Below, one piece after another: positions 36,669 to 48,099 of a stretch of DNA of 64,000 nt. A program made the translations under genes and the position numbers. The notes beneath the pieces were generated by a model. It was not told the DNA's origin and ran no database searches. It saw only the letters and a program-made list of their open reading frames with translations. This stretch comes from Dendrophyllia cribrosa (lineage: Eukaryota; Cnidaria; Anthozoa; Scleractinia; Dendrophylliidae), in assembly GCA_024195265.1 (NCBI GenBank), contig JAJLRJ010000004.1, positions 32,948,285 through 33,012,284 of the forward strand. Direction: 5' to 3'. How positions within the stretch are numbered: the first letter of the stretch is position 1; each line of letters opens with the position of its first letter.

Positions 36669-37069
36669 AGTGGACCGGGGAGCGAAAAAAGCCAATAATG
36701 CGGGCCGCATGAGGAAGGCTTAATTGCATTTGACTCCCACAATCTCTGAACCAAACGGAAAATAAAGGCCTAAACTGAAAGAACTGATTCAATACTACAA
36801 ACTTGTCATTTTTCCCGTGAGTACCCCCGTCTGTCGCCACCATTGCCATGCTAGATGCGTACTTTCTAACAGCATACCGGTTATACGTAAGGGGTTTTCA
36901 GTTAGCTTTCAAGGGGGAAGGGTGTATTATATCCGGGGGGCTTGTAAGCGGCATAAAAAAGCGTTTCGGAATGCGATAATATGAAATAAGCTGAGCGGAC
37001 TAACCGGCACAGCATTATTAGACTTATAAAAATACGTTTTTCACTTCATTTCAATATTGCTCTGCACTA

Positions 37070-37523
37070 TACATACCGTATACGTTTCTAACTTTTTATT
37101 TGAAATGGTTTAGTGTTCTGTTAAAATTAATGTTTACATCAAGGAAATAAAGAAAAAAAGAGGCGGGCTAATATCCAGAGGGGGCTTATAACCGGAATAT
37201 TATTTTTGTTTGGCTAACGTCGGGCATCCAGCTCACAGTATTTGGCGATTCCAGCGCCTTTCCACAAATCACAAATCAGGGACATTTTTCTGGTAAAACA
37301 ACTCTTAACACTAACGTCGCAATTTCAGAAATGCCGGTTATACCTCCCTCCCCCCCATCCTCGCCAACTTTTAGGTCCATCCACCTGCAAACAAAAATAA
37401 TATTCCGGTTATAAGTCCCCCCCGGATATTAGCCCTTCCCTTCTTTTCTTTATTTCCATGATATAACATTTTAACAGAACACTATACCAATTAAAATGTT
37501 AGGAACGTATACGGTATGTATAG
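37070..37523. mobile_element. Palindromic element inserted in the left arm
   Basis: ATACCGTATACG ... at 37073 is mirrored by CGTATACGGTAT at about 37507-37518, with complementary interiors (GGAATATTATTTTTGTTTG against its reverse). The right arm near 44105-44115 lacks it, giving an empty-site comparison. Confidence 0.7.
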
Positions 37524-38401
37524 TTAGGCTTAGACACAAGTTGCTCGGCAACGTTTTGGCAACTTTTGCCATTTCGGGCAACTTTTTTTTGTTTTACAGC
37601 CAAAAGTATTTTAATAAATATATGATTTATGATATAAGAGCTTACTTATCATAAATATGACTCAAACATGACATAAAAAGTGCGTGAGCTCCTCTCAGCA
37701 GTACTAGTACCTGACCCTTTCTTTTTGGCTACTTAAATGGGTTGCCTGTGGTTTTTGAGGTCACTCCGGTCAGCAGTATCACCAATTGCTGGTTTTCACT
37801 GTCACGCCGTCAAAAAATAAATCCAAAACCATCCGATGAAAAAAGCTGATAAATTCACATGTTATAAAATGTTAATAAATAAACAATATATCCAAATTTC
37901 AGGTCTGTGCGATTTACCGTTCCTGAGTTATACGCCGAAACATTTTACGCAAATTTATAGAGCTTAGTATGGAGACGCCATGTTGGTGCCCAGTCATATG
38001 GGCACCAAAATGGCGGCTGTAAAACGGGGAAAACATCTGGCACTCACTTTTGCTATAAAGGGGATTGGCCTTTCTTTACGAAGCTAGTATATATTTCCAT
38101 AAACATCTCTCTCAATACTTAAACTGTTTAAACGGCAAAAAATTTCCAGAAAAGACCTTTTTTCGAGCTTGACAACTTTGTCACGCCGCCATCTTGATGT
38201 CACGTAGGGCGGAAATCTCGAAAGTTCAACATGATGTATTTTCATCACAAATGATATTATCTGGCTGGAAATTTGTGAACAGATACGCTTTAAGGATGTC
38301 TTTCATGTGGTGACAATCAAAGTTAAGCAGGCTAAGCGATTTTTGATTTCAGAATTTAATGACGTCACGTGAAAACCAAGAATAAGAGCAAGTTTTTCAA
38401 C

Positions 38402-38545
38402 ATGGCTGCTCTTGTTGAAAGTTCAGAGGAGGACATTTCTTCGAATGAAGGTGAATCAAATGATCCTATCGAGAAAGCCAAAAGGCTCGGAGCAAACCTG
38501 AGTGTTCCAATTAAGGGCGCTATTTCAAGAAAGCGGAAAATCTAG
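38402..38545 (+). CDS. Short ORF of 47 codons, origin unknown
   Basis: ATG at 38402 opens an acidic then basic frame: MAALVESSEEDISSNEGES and, near the end, ISRKRKI before a stop. It looks like the N-terminus of a larger protein cut off by the rearrangements around the ISL2EU insertion. No homolog recognised. No continuation could be spliced convincingly, since the next ORF in the region reads into the transposon end. Confidence 0.25.
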   Translation: MAALVESSEEDISSNEGESNDPIEKAKRLGANLSVPIKGAISRKRKI

Positions 38546-38839
38546 ACGAATTATTATTGATTCATTGGAGGTAATGCTTTGCTACAATGGCAACCAGAGG
38601 AAAAAGCTCTTGGTCCCATAAATGATGACTGTCTATTAGTATTACTGCAATGGCCTTTACTAGTATCACTGCTAAAGGATTCTGTGTACATAATACAACT
38701 GACTATACACCTTATTCCAAAATGGCCGTCGCGCGGAAAATACTGGCGCGAGTTACACGAAAACGAGGTCATAAGGGCCGAACTAAGATGTCGTACTGTT
38801 TCGCGTACTTATTAATAAACGGTTGATTCAAGAGAAAGT

Positions 38840-40927
38840 ATGGCAAACGCTTTGTATGGCCCTCATTTGTTAACTGAAGAAGATATCCCGGGAAGTGCTC
38901 TCTCCGGAAGAAATCCTTCGAGCCTTAAAAATCCAGAATTACGGTTTTGGTTAAAATGTCGCGGAGACTCGTGCAAAGGTCTGTCAACAAAGGCACAGCT
39001 CGTTAAAAGGTAAGCTTAATTAGTTCTTTTAGAACTCAACTTTCGTCAGAAAGGTCTACTCTGTGTTTTTTTTTTTGCCGAATTTTGGTTTAAATGTTTC
39101 TTAATTTTCAGGGTGGAGGAATATGTCAGCAGAAGGCTGGATCAAAATATTGTTGATCCGGATCCGGGCATGATTTACACCAGACGAAAGCTTCACCATA
39201 TGCGTTCGAATTCAGGAAACTCAGTAGACGACTTTAGTTCTACGGTAACCTCATCGACGCGATCGACGGTGATTAAAGTTCCATCGGATGGCTGGGGGAC
39301 ATCCCTTGTCAAAGCTCCTCTTTTTACACGAGCAGAGATGGACAGACATATTGGAAAGTCTGGAAAGAATATCGGTGGGGAGAAACACGCTCACCATTCG
39401 GTCCCCACTGGTTTTAAAAAGGCTAAAACGTACTTAGAAGATGAATATTTACATAATATTCAAACCAATCATGATCAGCAGCACTTTTACTTTCGTGCTA
39501 AATGCTTCCACAGTTTTAGAAGAAATGAAAGCCCTCACAACTTAAATATTGCTTTATGTATTGTGTCTGGGGAGGTTGTTTATGCGAATTGTGGCCCTTC
39601 CTGTGCTGCCGGGAAATCCGGATTTTGCAACCACGTTTTAGCGTTAATGCTGAAAGTGTGCAAGTATACACTGTATAACTGTAAAGATACAACAGAACTA
39701 CAGCATGAGGAAGATGAAAAGAGTTCAACAGCATGCACCTCAACCTTGCAAAGATGGCATCAACCCAGGGTTGAAGGTATTTCATCTTATCCTATTATGG
39801 AAGTTGCTGTTTCCAAAACACGATTACAGACAGAGCAAAAAAGTTCCGGGATTATGTGTCACCTATACGAAGCAAGAAAAGTTGACGTGCCAACTAAACT
39901 AAATGATTTTGTTGAAACTGTGAAGGATATAGATCCAGACCTTGGGTTGCTACAAACTTGTGAACTGAACACAGGTAATGGGACAGATGACTATGTTGAA
40001 ACAAGGTTTGGAAAAAGTCCAGCAGGAGCATTTGGCTCTTATCAGCTTGGTTTCCAAGAGAGTAACTTCAAAGTTACAAGTAATTTACCTCCAATTCAAA
40101 GAGGTGCATCTGGTACAATACCAACTACAATACCATCTTATCCATCACTGCCATTAGATGATGTAAATGATGACTTCCTTTTGGATGTTCCCGAGGATCT
40201 GGACACCTTACAAAATAGACTTTTAGATGACCTTAAGGTAACTATGCTTGATGCAAATAAAATTGAAGAGAACACAAAAGCCCAGCACACTTGTAGTGCT
40301 TGGACTGAGGAACGAAAGTTTCGATTTACGGCATCAAATTTTGGTAGGGTATCAAGAAGAAAGAGAAATCATGAGAAGTTTTGTAATGATTTGTTGGATG
40401 CAAAACCTTTCAGATCAGCAAGCACTGACCACGGTATTAAATATGAACCTGTTGCATTGCGAGAGTACGAAAAATATATGCACAAGATTGGTCGCCCCAT
40501 TAAAGTGGAAAAATCTGGGTTCTTTGTGTCACCAAAACTGTTTTATCTTGGGTGCTCCCCAGATGGGAAAGTCATTGACATTTCATCAATAGATCAATTT
40601 GGCCTTGTTGAAATAAAATGCCCAAGCTCAAAGTTCAGTGTTACTCCAACAGAGGCCTGTAGTGATCCACACTTCTTTCTAGAGGTTGTGGATGGAAAAC
40701 CTAAACTAAAAAAAAACCATGTTTACTATGATCAAGTCCAGGGTCAAATGGCCATCACTGGAACTAAATGGTGTGATTTTGTTGTATACACAAAAAGAGG
40801 TCTCAGCATTGAAAGGATTCATTTTGATGAGGAGCACTGGAAGAAAATGCGTGCAATATTAAATTCAACCTATTTTCGTTACTTCTTACCAGCCGCAGCA
40901 AAAAAGAAATTTGGCATGCAAAAATAA
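38840..40927 (+). CDS. YqaJ-type nuclease with SAP and SWIM domains (2 exons, 661 aa)
   Basis: Exon 1 at 38840-39009 and exon 2 at 39112-40927 join in frame across a 102-bp GT-AG intron. The first exon plus the junction encodes a SAP-like DNA-binding motif (PELRFWLKCRGDSCKGLSTK then LVKRVEEYV). Near residues 215-240 the pattern ANCGPSCAAGKSGFCNHVLA fits a SWIM zinc finger. The C-terminal third is a YqaJ/lambda-exonuclease-like PD-(D/E)xK domain: GIKYEPVALREYE, LGCSPDGKV, GLVEIKCPSS and the QVQGQMAITG helix. The family cuts or resects DNA; in ISL2EU elements the partner protein is assumed to help transposition. It starts just inside the left TIR, whose inner part presumably serves as promoter, and converges on the transposase gene. 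Confidence 0.85.
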
Positions 40928-41533
40928 CATGATCTATCAACTGAACTACATGTATGTACACAATGGTTTGAACCTAGAAACTCTGAGTATATCACAGCCA
41001 AATACTCTATCAATTTAATATCAATATTGTCAGGTTCTAGAAAATATCCACACCCCCATGGAAGCTCTTTTAAGTTTAAATCCCCCCCCCCCCCCCCCCC
41101 CCCCCCCAACACGAGCCCCTCCCCCTTGGCTTTTGAGATCACTTTCCCCTTGGAATTTTTTAAAAGACCTTTCTTGGGGTAGGTATGGTTATTTTCTGAA
41201 ACCACACATTATAATGGCCGCCCATATAGGAGATTCTGGTGTCAATTTTTACAATAACTTAAGTTATTCTCGCATGCTGATTGGTCAATTTTTATCATCA
41301 GTAAGAGTACACACAGAATTTTAATTTATGCAAGAAGTCATCCTGTCAATTTTTAAGCCAATGAACATTCTTTATTGTTATCAGTTAGCCAATGAGAAAG
41401 CGAGAAAACTTATTGACAATGATTGCGTCAATTTGAATAAAACTCAGCAACTTGCCATGTTTACCGTGCATTCACTCTTCATTTCATCCGGTTTTTTACA
41501 ATTTTGGTGTTTTTGTTATTGTAAAAAACAAAA

Positions 41534-41705
41534 TGACGTCAGTTTTTTATGCGTCTGTCCTCTTATTGATGATAAAATTCGTCATAACATTGTCAAAGTT
41601 TGCTGTGGATCCACTCGCCCACGGCTCTAGATCCACAGCACTTTGACAATGTTATGATGAATTTTATCATCAATAAGAGGACAGACGCATAAAAAACTGA
41701 CGTCA
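41534..41705. mobile_element. Palindromic MITE between the two ISL2EU genes
   Basis: TGACGTCAGTTTTTTATGCG at the left is mirrored exactly at the right end, with arms of about 75 bp around a CGCCCACGGC centre. A poly-C run lies upstream (about 41083-41107). It probably landed in the intergenic space after or with the host element. Confidence 0.8.
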
Positions 41706-41929
41706 ATTTGTTAAAGTTACATTTAAGAAAGCAATATATTTGATAAAGCAATAAATGTGTACAGAGATTAATATGTACATTGATATCATTATCTAGAGCT
41801 TGTATATCTGAGCACTGCTCTAATATGTACACAAGGACTCTTTTCCCAATGACAAGGAAATATCCAGCAGTTTGAAGTGATGTTGTAAATTTGCCAGCAA
41901 AGACCTTGAGACTCAAGAGAGCAATGCAT

Positions 41930-42095
41930 TTGTCGTGTTTTGAGTCCTGGAAGTCAATGATCGAAGTCGATGACCAAATTGAAGATGACAGGAGAACCAA
42001 GCAAGAAGAAAATATCTCTGAATTGAAAGGATAAAATAGGATTGAGGAACTTGAAATGAAAATTAAAAACCTCAGGAAGCTTTAAATGCTGAAAA
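41930..42095 (+). pseudogene. Inverted, decayed fragment of an ISL2EU transposase coiled-coil
   Basis: On the plus strand this translates to SMIEVDDQIEDDRRTKQEEN, then ISELKG, a stop, and RIEELEMKIKNLRK. It matches residues of the intact minus-strand transposase (VIEVETEADDHIENDRTTKQ and following) but is in opposite orientation and carries at least two stops. It must derive from another, diverged copy rather than local tandem duplication. Confidence 0.7.
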
Positions 42096-42104
42096 GGACT
42101 CAAA

Positions 42105-43682
42105 TTACACACTAATAATGGGCTTTTGTAAGTTACAAAATACAGCGCATACCGTCCACATTTGGTTTACAACACCAAACAAGTTTAAGGGAACAATACC
42201 ATTCCATATATGAAAATTCTTGATCTTATTAATGGCTCTTTCTACATGAACTCTCAGGGATGCAATTGATTGAGTTTTGACAACATCGTCTGGACTCATC
42301 TGTCCCTGAGAGCCCAAGAAAGGTGGAATGTTCAGCCCAACTCCAGGGGGGAGCAGGTCCTGCACTGTGAACCCCTTATCTGCCATGACCGAATCTCCAT
42401 TGTTAAACTTCTGCTCCAAAAAACCACTACGCAGAACAATTTCTCTGTCAGAGATGTGCCCAGTGTATAACTGGCTAACAAACGACAATGCTCCACCAGG
42501 TGTAATGCCCACAAGGGCTTTCAATGTAGTATGATTTTTATAAGAACTAAAAAGCTCGCTGTTTAAGCGAAGGCTGCTAGGCATCTGACATTTCACTTCA
42601 GTGCAATCAATTATTACCCTGGTAGAGGGATACTTTTCTTTGAACTGCTCAGGCATGTGCTTATTAATCAGTTCTCTTGATGGCCACATGGGCACATCCT
42701 TAAATTTTAAATATAAAAAGTTGACCCAGGTAATTATAACCCTGCTTATTGTAGCTTGGGATACACCGTAAAGATGAGCAAGATGTTCCTCTCCAAAACC
42801 CTGCCTTAATCTACACAAAGTAATAAAAAATTCTTCCTTGGGATGCAACAGCCTACGTCTACCAGGTTTTGGAACAGATTCACTGGGTTCACACACAACT
42901 GTTGTGTTTTGATTTGTGGAGGATGAGTGCCAATAGCGAATATTTTCACCATCCTCACCTGGGTCACAAAAATCGTACACAGCATCAAACAACTCTACAC
43001 TGGGGAATCCCGTATAAAAGGCCATCGACTTGCTGTCCTTGAATTTATTTGAACAGAAAGTTTTTTTCTCGTACTCTTGGCAACGGGTCGTCAGATCGAT
43101 TACTACTTTTTGCGCATCTCGGAGTTTAATGTCCAGTGCCTTCGTCTTGTCCTTTTCTGCCTCCAAAGCTTCACGAAATTCTTTAAGTTTCTTCTCGAGT
43201 TTCTCGATTCGTTCTTTCAATTCCAATTCTGAGATGTTTTCCTCTTGCTTGGTTGTCCTGTCGTTTTCAATATGGTCATCGGCTTCGGTCTCCACTTCAA
43301 TAACACGGAATGCATTGTCAAAATTGTTGCTCTCTTGAGTTTCAAGCTCTTCGTTGGCAAGGTTAGCGCCTGCATGCCGGGATTTTGGTGGCTTTCTCTT
43401 CTTAGGGGAATCTTTCGTCCACGAAAAAATCGAAGGAACAGCTGTAGAACACAGTTTTCTTCTGCCAGCGAGAGTCCTTTGGAAATCAGCCTTATTGAAG
43501 TGTCTGGAGCAAACCCTGGTGTGCTCAGTAATCTTAAAATGGCGACCAACATCCCTTCGAATTGCTCGAATCCACGCTGTTGATACTTTCTTATCGTCCG
43601 GAAATTTGTGAAAAGATATCCTCTTGCCTTTCTCCTGATAAAGCTTTTTTGTGCAGTTCGGAACACAACAGTTTTGAGGCAT
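42105..43682 (-). CDS. THAP-domain DDE transposase of the ISL2EU element (525 aa)
   Basis: The start is taken at 43682 (MPQNCCVPNC) because the THAP zinc finger begins there; the open frame extends 41 codons further upstream only through the TIR. Domains: C2CH THAP finger at about residues 4-90 (CCVPNC, FHKFP, CSRHF, VPSIF), an acidic linker, a coiled-coil at about 155-210 (ISELELKERIEKLEKKLKE), a helix-turn-helix with LAHLYGVSQATISRVI, then an IS5/Harbinger-type (DDE_Tnp_4) catalytic domain. The triad is visible as IIDCTEV, VMADKGF and RVHVERAI. The protein binds the TIRs and excises and integrates the element. No frameshift or stop, so it is probably functional. It converges on the YqaJ gene with about 1.2 kb between their ends. 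Confidence 0.88.
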   Translation of the reverse strand: MPQNCCVPNCTKKLYQEKGKRISFHKFPDDKKVSTAWIRAIRRDVGRHFKITEHTRVCSRHFNKADFQRTLAGRRKLCSTAVPSIFSWTKDSPKKRKPPKSRHAGANLANEELETQESNNFDNAFRVIEVETEADDHIENDRTTKQEENISELELKERIEKLEKKLKEFREALEAEKDKTKALDIKLRDAQKVVIDLTTRCQEYEKKTFCSNKFKDSKSMAFYTGFPSVELFDAVYDFCDPGEDGENIRYWHSSSTNQNTTVVCEPSESVPKPGRRRLLHPKEEFFITLCRLRQGFGEEHLAHLYGVSQATISRVIITWVNFLYLKFKDVPMWPSRELINKHMPEQFKEKYPSTRVIIDCTEVKCQMPSSLRLNSELFSSYKNHTTLKALVGITPGGALSFVSQLYTGHISDREIVLRSGFLEQKFNNGDSVMADKGFTVQDLLPPGVGLNIPPFLGSQGQMSPDDVVKTQSIASLRVHVERAINKIKNFHIWNGIVPLNLFGVVNQMWTVCAVFCNLQKPIISV

Positions 43683-44384
43683 TTTGTACGGATTTCGACC
43701 AAATAGATACCTCAACGCAAGAATGTTACGAAGGAAAGAAAACAAGCGGCCCTTATGACCTCGTTTTCGTGCAACTCGCGCCAGTGTTTTCCGCGCGACG
43801 GCCATTTTGGAATAAGGTGTATTGGGACAGTAATCTGGTCAGTTTTCGTTTGTGATCTAGTTTTGTTAAAAGAAAGAAATATGATTTTTATTAAGAAAAG
43901 TATCTATATCTGAAGAAATGAATCACAAATAAAAGCAATTCCACATTATTTTTTCCGCGCCAGTAACTTCGTGGTGAAAAAAAGAGGGCAAAATTGGGGC
44001 AACTTTTCGGCAACTTTTTGGAAAATTGGCAACTTTTGAGCAACTTTTTTTTTATAAATTTGGGGCAACTTTTAAGGAATTTTCGAGAAACTTGTGTCTA
44101 AGCCTATGAATAGTGCAGAGCAATATTGAAATGAAGTGAAAAAATGTATTTTGATAAGTCTGATAATGCTGTGTGTTATTATTTCATATTATCTCATTCT
44201 GAAACGTTTTTTTATGCCGCATTTAAGCCCCCCGGATATGATACACCCTCCCCCCTTGAAAGCTAACTGAAAACCCGGTATAGCATGGCAATGGTAGCGA
44301 CGGACAGGGGTACCCACGGGAAAAATGACAAGTTTGTAGTATTGAATCAGTTCTTTCAGTTTTCGGCCTTTATTTTCGTTTGAT

Positions 44385-44897
44385 TCAGGGGATGTGGTAG
44401 ACTTGCACACAAGTCGACTGCGAAGCCCTCGAGAGCGCGACGAAGTCGCGAGTCGACTTGTTTCGTCTGCACGAAATCAAATTTAATTTGCATATTGTTG
44501 GCGCGAAAATATGGGTGGGCTGGTAAAATAAATAGTTCTCAAATGACTGGATAGTCTGAATTCCACAATGAATGGGGATGACCCGACTCGGAACTTTCTG
44601 GACCCAAGGAGCCTTGACTCCTTTCTCGCGAAGAAATGATAGCTGATCTTTCATCAGTGAAACCAATGGAAAAATAACGAGGAAAACTGATTCTACAATA
44701 TCTCTTTCGCCATGTTTAAAGAAATCCAGAACAAACGGCGCGATGTGGAATGTGAGACTGTTTCCTGAACCAGTCGGCGCAATTATTAACACATCTCGAC
44801 CACTAATGTCAGCTTCAACTGCTTTGCGTTGATTTTCTCGAATTTCTTCAAAACCAAGCATATTTAAACCGAAGTTTATAGTTTCCTGTACATTCAT
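44385..44897 (-). pseudogene. Truncated RecQ-like helicase N-terminus
   Basis: ATG at 44897 opens MNVQETINFGLNMLGFEEIR followed by QRKAVEADISGRDVLIIAPT, GSGNS and the motif FPLVSLMKDQL. This is the RecQ-family order of Q-motif, Walker A and motif Ia. The Walker A lysine is replaced by asparagine (GSGNS for GSGKS), and after about residue 95 the similarity stops and the frame continues into unrelated DNA with a GTCGACT hairpin. It is part of a block (about 44390-45125) present only in the right arm of the large inverted repeat, so it arrived as an insertion or was lost from the left arm. Confidence 0.65.
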
Positions 44898-45663
44898 TTT
44901 CCTCGCAGTTCTTCACCTCGTGAGCGCGTGAGCAAGCAAAGGATCAAGTTTCCCGAAAAGTGACTTCATGAAACTTAGCGCTCTCTGATTGGACATCAAT
45001 GCTGCCACACCCCCGACACACCGCCGACCTAAAAACAGGTCGGTAAAAAATGGCGCGCTGCAGGCGAGAAAAGTCCGTTCTCCGCCCGACCACCCAAAAT
45101 GAAAATACCAAAAACGGACTTTGAGAAAGTCTAGGGATGTGGGAGTCAAATACAATTAAGCCTTCCCAAGTCCCGCATCATTGGCTTTTTTCGTTAAATA
45201 AATAATCTCTCCCCGGTCCACTGGGAGTGCATGTGAACGTGACTAGGTCACGCAACCAATTATTTTATGGCCTTTCACTGACCTCTTGTTATTTACGAGT
45301 GATGGTTTCTTTTGTATCGCTTAATACAACTAAATGGACGGCAAGATGTGACTATATTTTTCTGTCCTTAATGTTTTCTCGTACATTTATGTCTGCGACA
45401 TTTGGATTGGAAGTCATCGGATATTTTTATGTGTGTGTAAATAACGAAACGTCTGTATAACAACATTTTGCGAATATCAAATGCTGTAATGTCAAGCAAG
45501 CCATGGTTTTTGTGAGATATCTATGTAAGAATCCTTGTATTTCTGCTGCTTACAACAAGGAAAAGGCGAGACAAGCTAACTTAAACATTCCTTGAACTGT
45601 TCAAAGACTTATGCCGTATTTTGATACGTCGGCAACAAAGTCGATCAATGATACATATGATTA

Positions 45664-47245
45664 TAGCGGAGCCTAGCCGGGCCGAAGGCCCGGCTGCGGA
45701 GCCCCATACTCATAGAACCTATGCCCTCATTTTTCATGGTCATGGCTAGCGGAATGTTTCGCGGGCGCTGTCTGCAACAAAAACATGTGTGTCTGCAACA
45801 AAAACATGTGTGTCGCGCAAGGCTACCGCGCATGCGCGTACGACGCCACACAACATCGGGATCTTAGCAGAGGACTAGCTCGCGGGCGCGTATGACGTCG
45901 CAAAACATGCGCGTACGACGTCATGTTGAAACCAAAGCGAGGCTTTTTTTTCGCGTGGTTACATGGCCGAATGTCACGTCAGCTGGGAAAACACTTTGAT
46001 GTTTTGCTGTGTTTACTGAGCGGAGAAAACGGTTTTATATTAAAGTCGTTATTTTCCTGCATTTTTTCGTGGTTTGCTACTCAAGACAGGGATGCTAATT
46101 AAGGGATACTCAGAAGCCGCTTTAGTGGAAAAAGAAGAGCTTTCAGGGATAAAATCTTGCTTTGAGGAACTATATACGTTTTTAGCAATGCGAGAGATGG
46201 GTTCGTTTTAAGGATTTCAGCACCAAAGCGGAGATTTAAAGTAGTCGCCGGAGGGACTTAAAGGTAAAACAAATTACATTTTTCGATGGGAATTTATCTT
46301 GATATCAATCTGTGATTGACTTTTTGTTAATGTGTTCTCGTTAGTTTTGGAGAATTGTTTTTAAACGTGTAGCTTAAATTCAGTTGTATTAATTTCTTAA
46401 ATTTCATCGAAGACACGGCTCGGCCTCGATGCGCGTTTTGCGTTTTGCTTTTCAACATAAACTAATGGAGATTTGAATAAAATTTTTCGAAAGAAGATTG
46501 TGTTGTTTATTTTTATGTGTTTGTTCATTCATTACATAGGTTGAAAAGCGATTTTATGTAAACAAAACAAGACTTGAATTTTATTATAGTTCTAACTTCA
46601 CTTGCGTGGCCGTATGCAAATATGTTTGTGTATTTTTGGCAATTTTGATTTCCAAATCAGTTTCTCAGGCATTTTTTGACAAGCAACAACTGTATTTTTT
46701 AACAGTAGTCGTAATAGTTATTCTAGACGGAGAAAAAGTTGTTTTTGTGAACTATGTACTGTGGAGACGGTCGGGTAATACTGTTTTTGAGAATTGCTAA
46801 AATTGAAAAATAGCCCGGTCGTCAATATTAATCTTAATTCTTGTGCTTCCGACCTTGTTCCGACCTTGTTCAGAGGGTCTTCAGAGGGCGCCGCTGTTAG
46901 GCTAAGCCTAACTATATATAGTAGCGGAGCACTAGCCGGGCCGAAGGCCCGGCTGCGGAGCCCCATACTCATAGAACCTATGCCCTCATTTTTCATGGTC
47001 ATGGCTAGCGGAATGTTTCGCGGGCGCTGTCTGCAACAAAAACTTGTGTGTCGGAGATGTGTGTCGCGGATGTGTCGCGCAAGGCTAGCGCGCATGCGCG
47101 TATGACGCCACACAACATCCGGGATCTTAGCAATTTATGTTGCGTCAGCTAGTATTTACTTCTGTATTTATTAGCGGATCGAGGAAACTATTTGCAAAAT
47201 CGTTTTACCCTGCATTTTTTCGCGGTTTGCAACTCAAGACAGGTT
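45664..47245 (+). repeat. Direct duplication of a GC-rich repeat module
   Basis: The block starting AGCGGAGC with the hairpin AGCCGGGCCGAAGGCCCGGC and continuing through CATTTTTCATGGTCATGGCT occurs at 45666-45790 and again at 46924-47045. A second shared piece (CCTGCATTTTTTCG, TTGC, ACTCAAGACAGG) follows each at 46055-46092 and 47208-47244. The spacing suggests two diverged copies of one element of roughly 0.6-1.2 kb. Confidence 0.65.
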
Positions 47246-47433
47246 TCACATTTCTCAGACAGTGGTCAAGACCGCATTTCAGGATTCGTGACTCTGCTAA
47301 GTGCTTATTTTTGAACCTGATTTTGTCTTAAATTCAAGCTAGTAGATCGTCGAAGCATTTGTTTACAGCTAAACTCTTTTGAATTTATTTGTGCTTTCGC
47401 CCTTGTTCACTTTTGGCGTGCATTTAAAAAGGC

Positions 47434-48076
47434 TTAAGGAGGTTCAAAAGGGTTTTCAGCTGCGTGCGCGCGCGACGTGCACTCGTCATGCTTTGACGCA
47501 TACGTCAGTTGATTTTCCTATCAAAAAGTAGCGCGCGCAGCTCACCGGAAATAAAAATACTGCGTAAAATCGCGCGAACCGGAAATAAATCGTGCATAAA
47601 ATATTCCTCTTTATCTCAAAACTTTGCTCGGTGACCTATGTTGAAATTTTTCATGCAAGTAGCATTCAACTTTATCTAACATTTGAGACATTTTGGAAAA
47701 AAACTGTACAGTGGAATTTTTTAAATCTTTAAAAAGCCTTTTTCGATTTATCTCGATTTCCACAATACAGATTTTTTTCAAATTTACACAGGAGGTGAGG
47801 AATATTGCAAACTTTTAAAAACGCTTATAAAAAACATAGGTCACCGAGTTAGTTTTAAAGATAGATTTAAAAAACTGACTTTTGAGGGGTATCTCTTTAG
47901 AGGGTTATAGTTACCATGACAACAGATATGACGTCATAAATGGTCTTGAAGGAAACTTTAACAACCATGTCATAAGCTTATCTAGAATTTGTTTCAGTGA
48001 CTAAAACCATAAACTTTTAATGTGTAATTGTTCTGACATGTACATAAGCTGTAAGAAACCCTTTCGAGCCTCCTTA
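47434..48076. mobile_element. MITE bounded by TTAA (piggyBac-like)
   Basis: TTAA-GGAGGTTCAAAAGGGTTT at the left is complementary to AAACCCTTTCGAGCCTCC-TTAA at the right, with one TTAA on each side. TTAA target sites are the piggyBac signature. The interior is non-coding, with an inner inverted pair CTCGGTGACCTATG / CATAGGTCACCGAG. Confidence 0.68.
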
Positions 48077-48099
48077 AATTTTGAATAATTAGGTTATAT

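Larger units (their letters stand above)
38707..43820. mobile_element. Complete ISL2EU-type DNA transposon
   Basis: The 74-bp TIRs, beginning ACACCTTATTCCAAAATGGC, lie at 38707-38780 and 43747-43820 with two mismatches. AT flanks both ends, consistent with a 2-bp duplication. Inside are two convergent genes: a SAP-SWIM-YqaJ nuclease on the plus strand and a THAP-DDE transposase on the minus strand. A transposase paired with a YqaJ nuclease is the known hallmark of the ISL2EU group (related to IS5/Harbinger). Both reading frames are open, so this copy could be autonomous. Confidence 0.85.

Noticed and set aside
41058..41205. ORFs with long proline or glycine runs
   Set aside because: Produced by a poly-C tract; homopolymers near 8627, 9009, 18029 and 41083 all generate such artefacts.
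43683..43805. 41-codon N-terminal extension of the THAP transposase
   Set aside because: It is translation of the terminal inverted repeat; the THAP domain starts naturally at the internal Met.
46718..47113. 131-residue ORF and its 45.65-kb relative
   Set aside because: Both fall in the GC-rich direct repeat module with a strong hairpin; coding is incidental.
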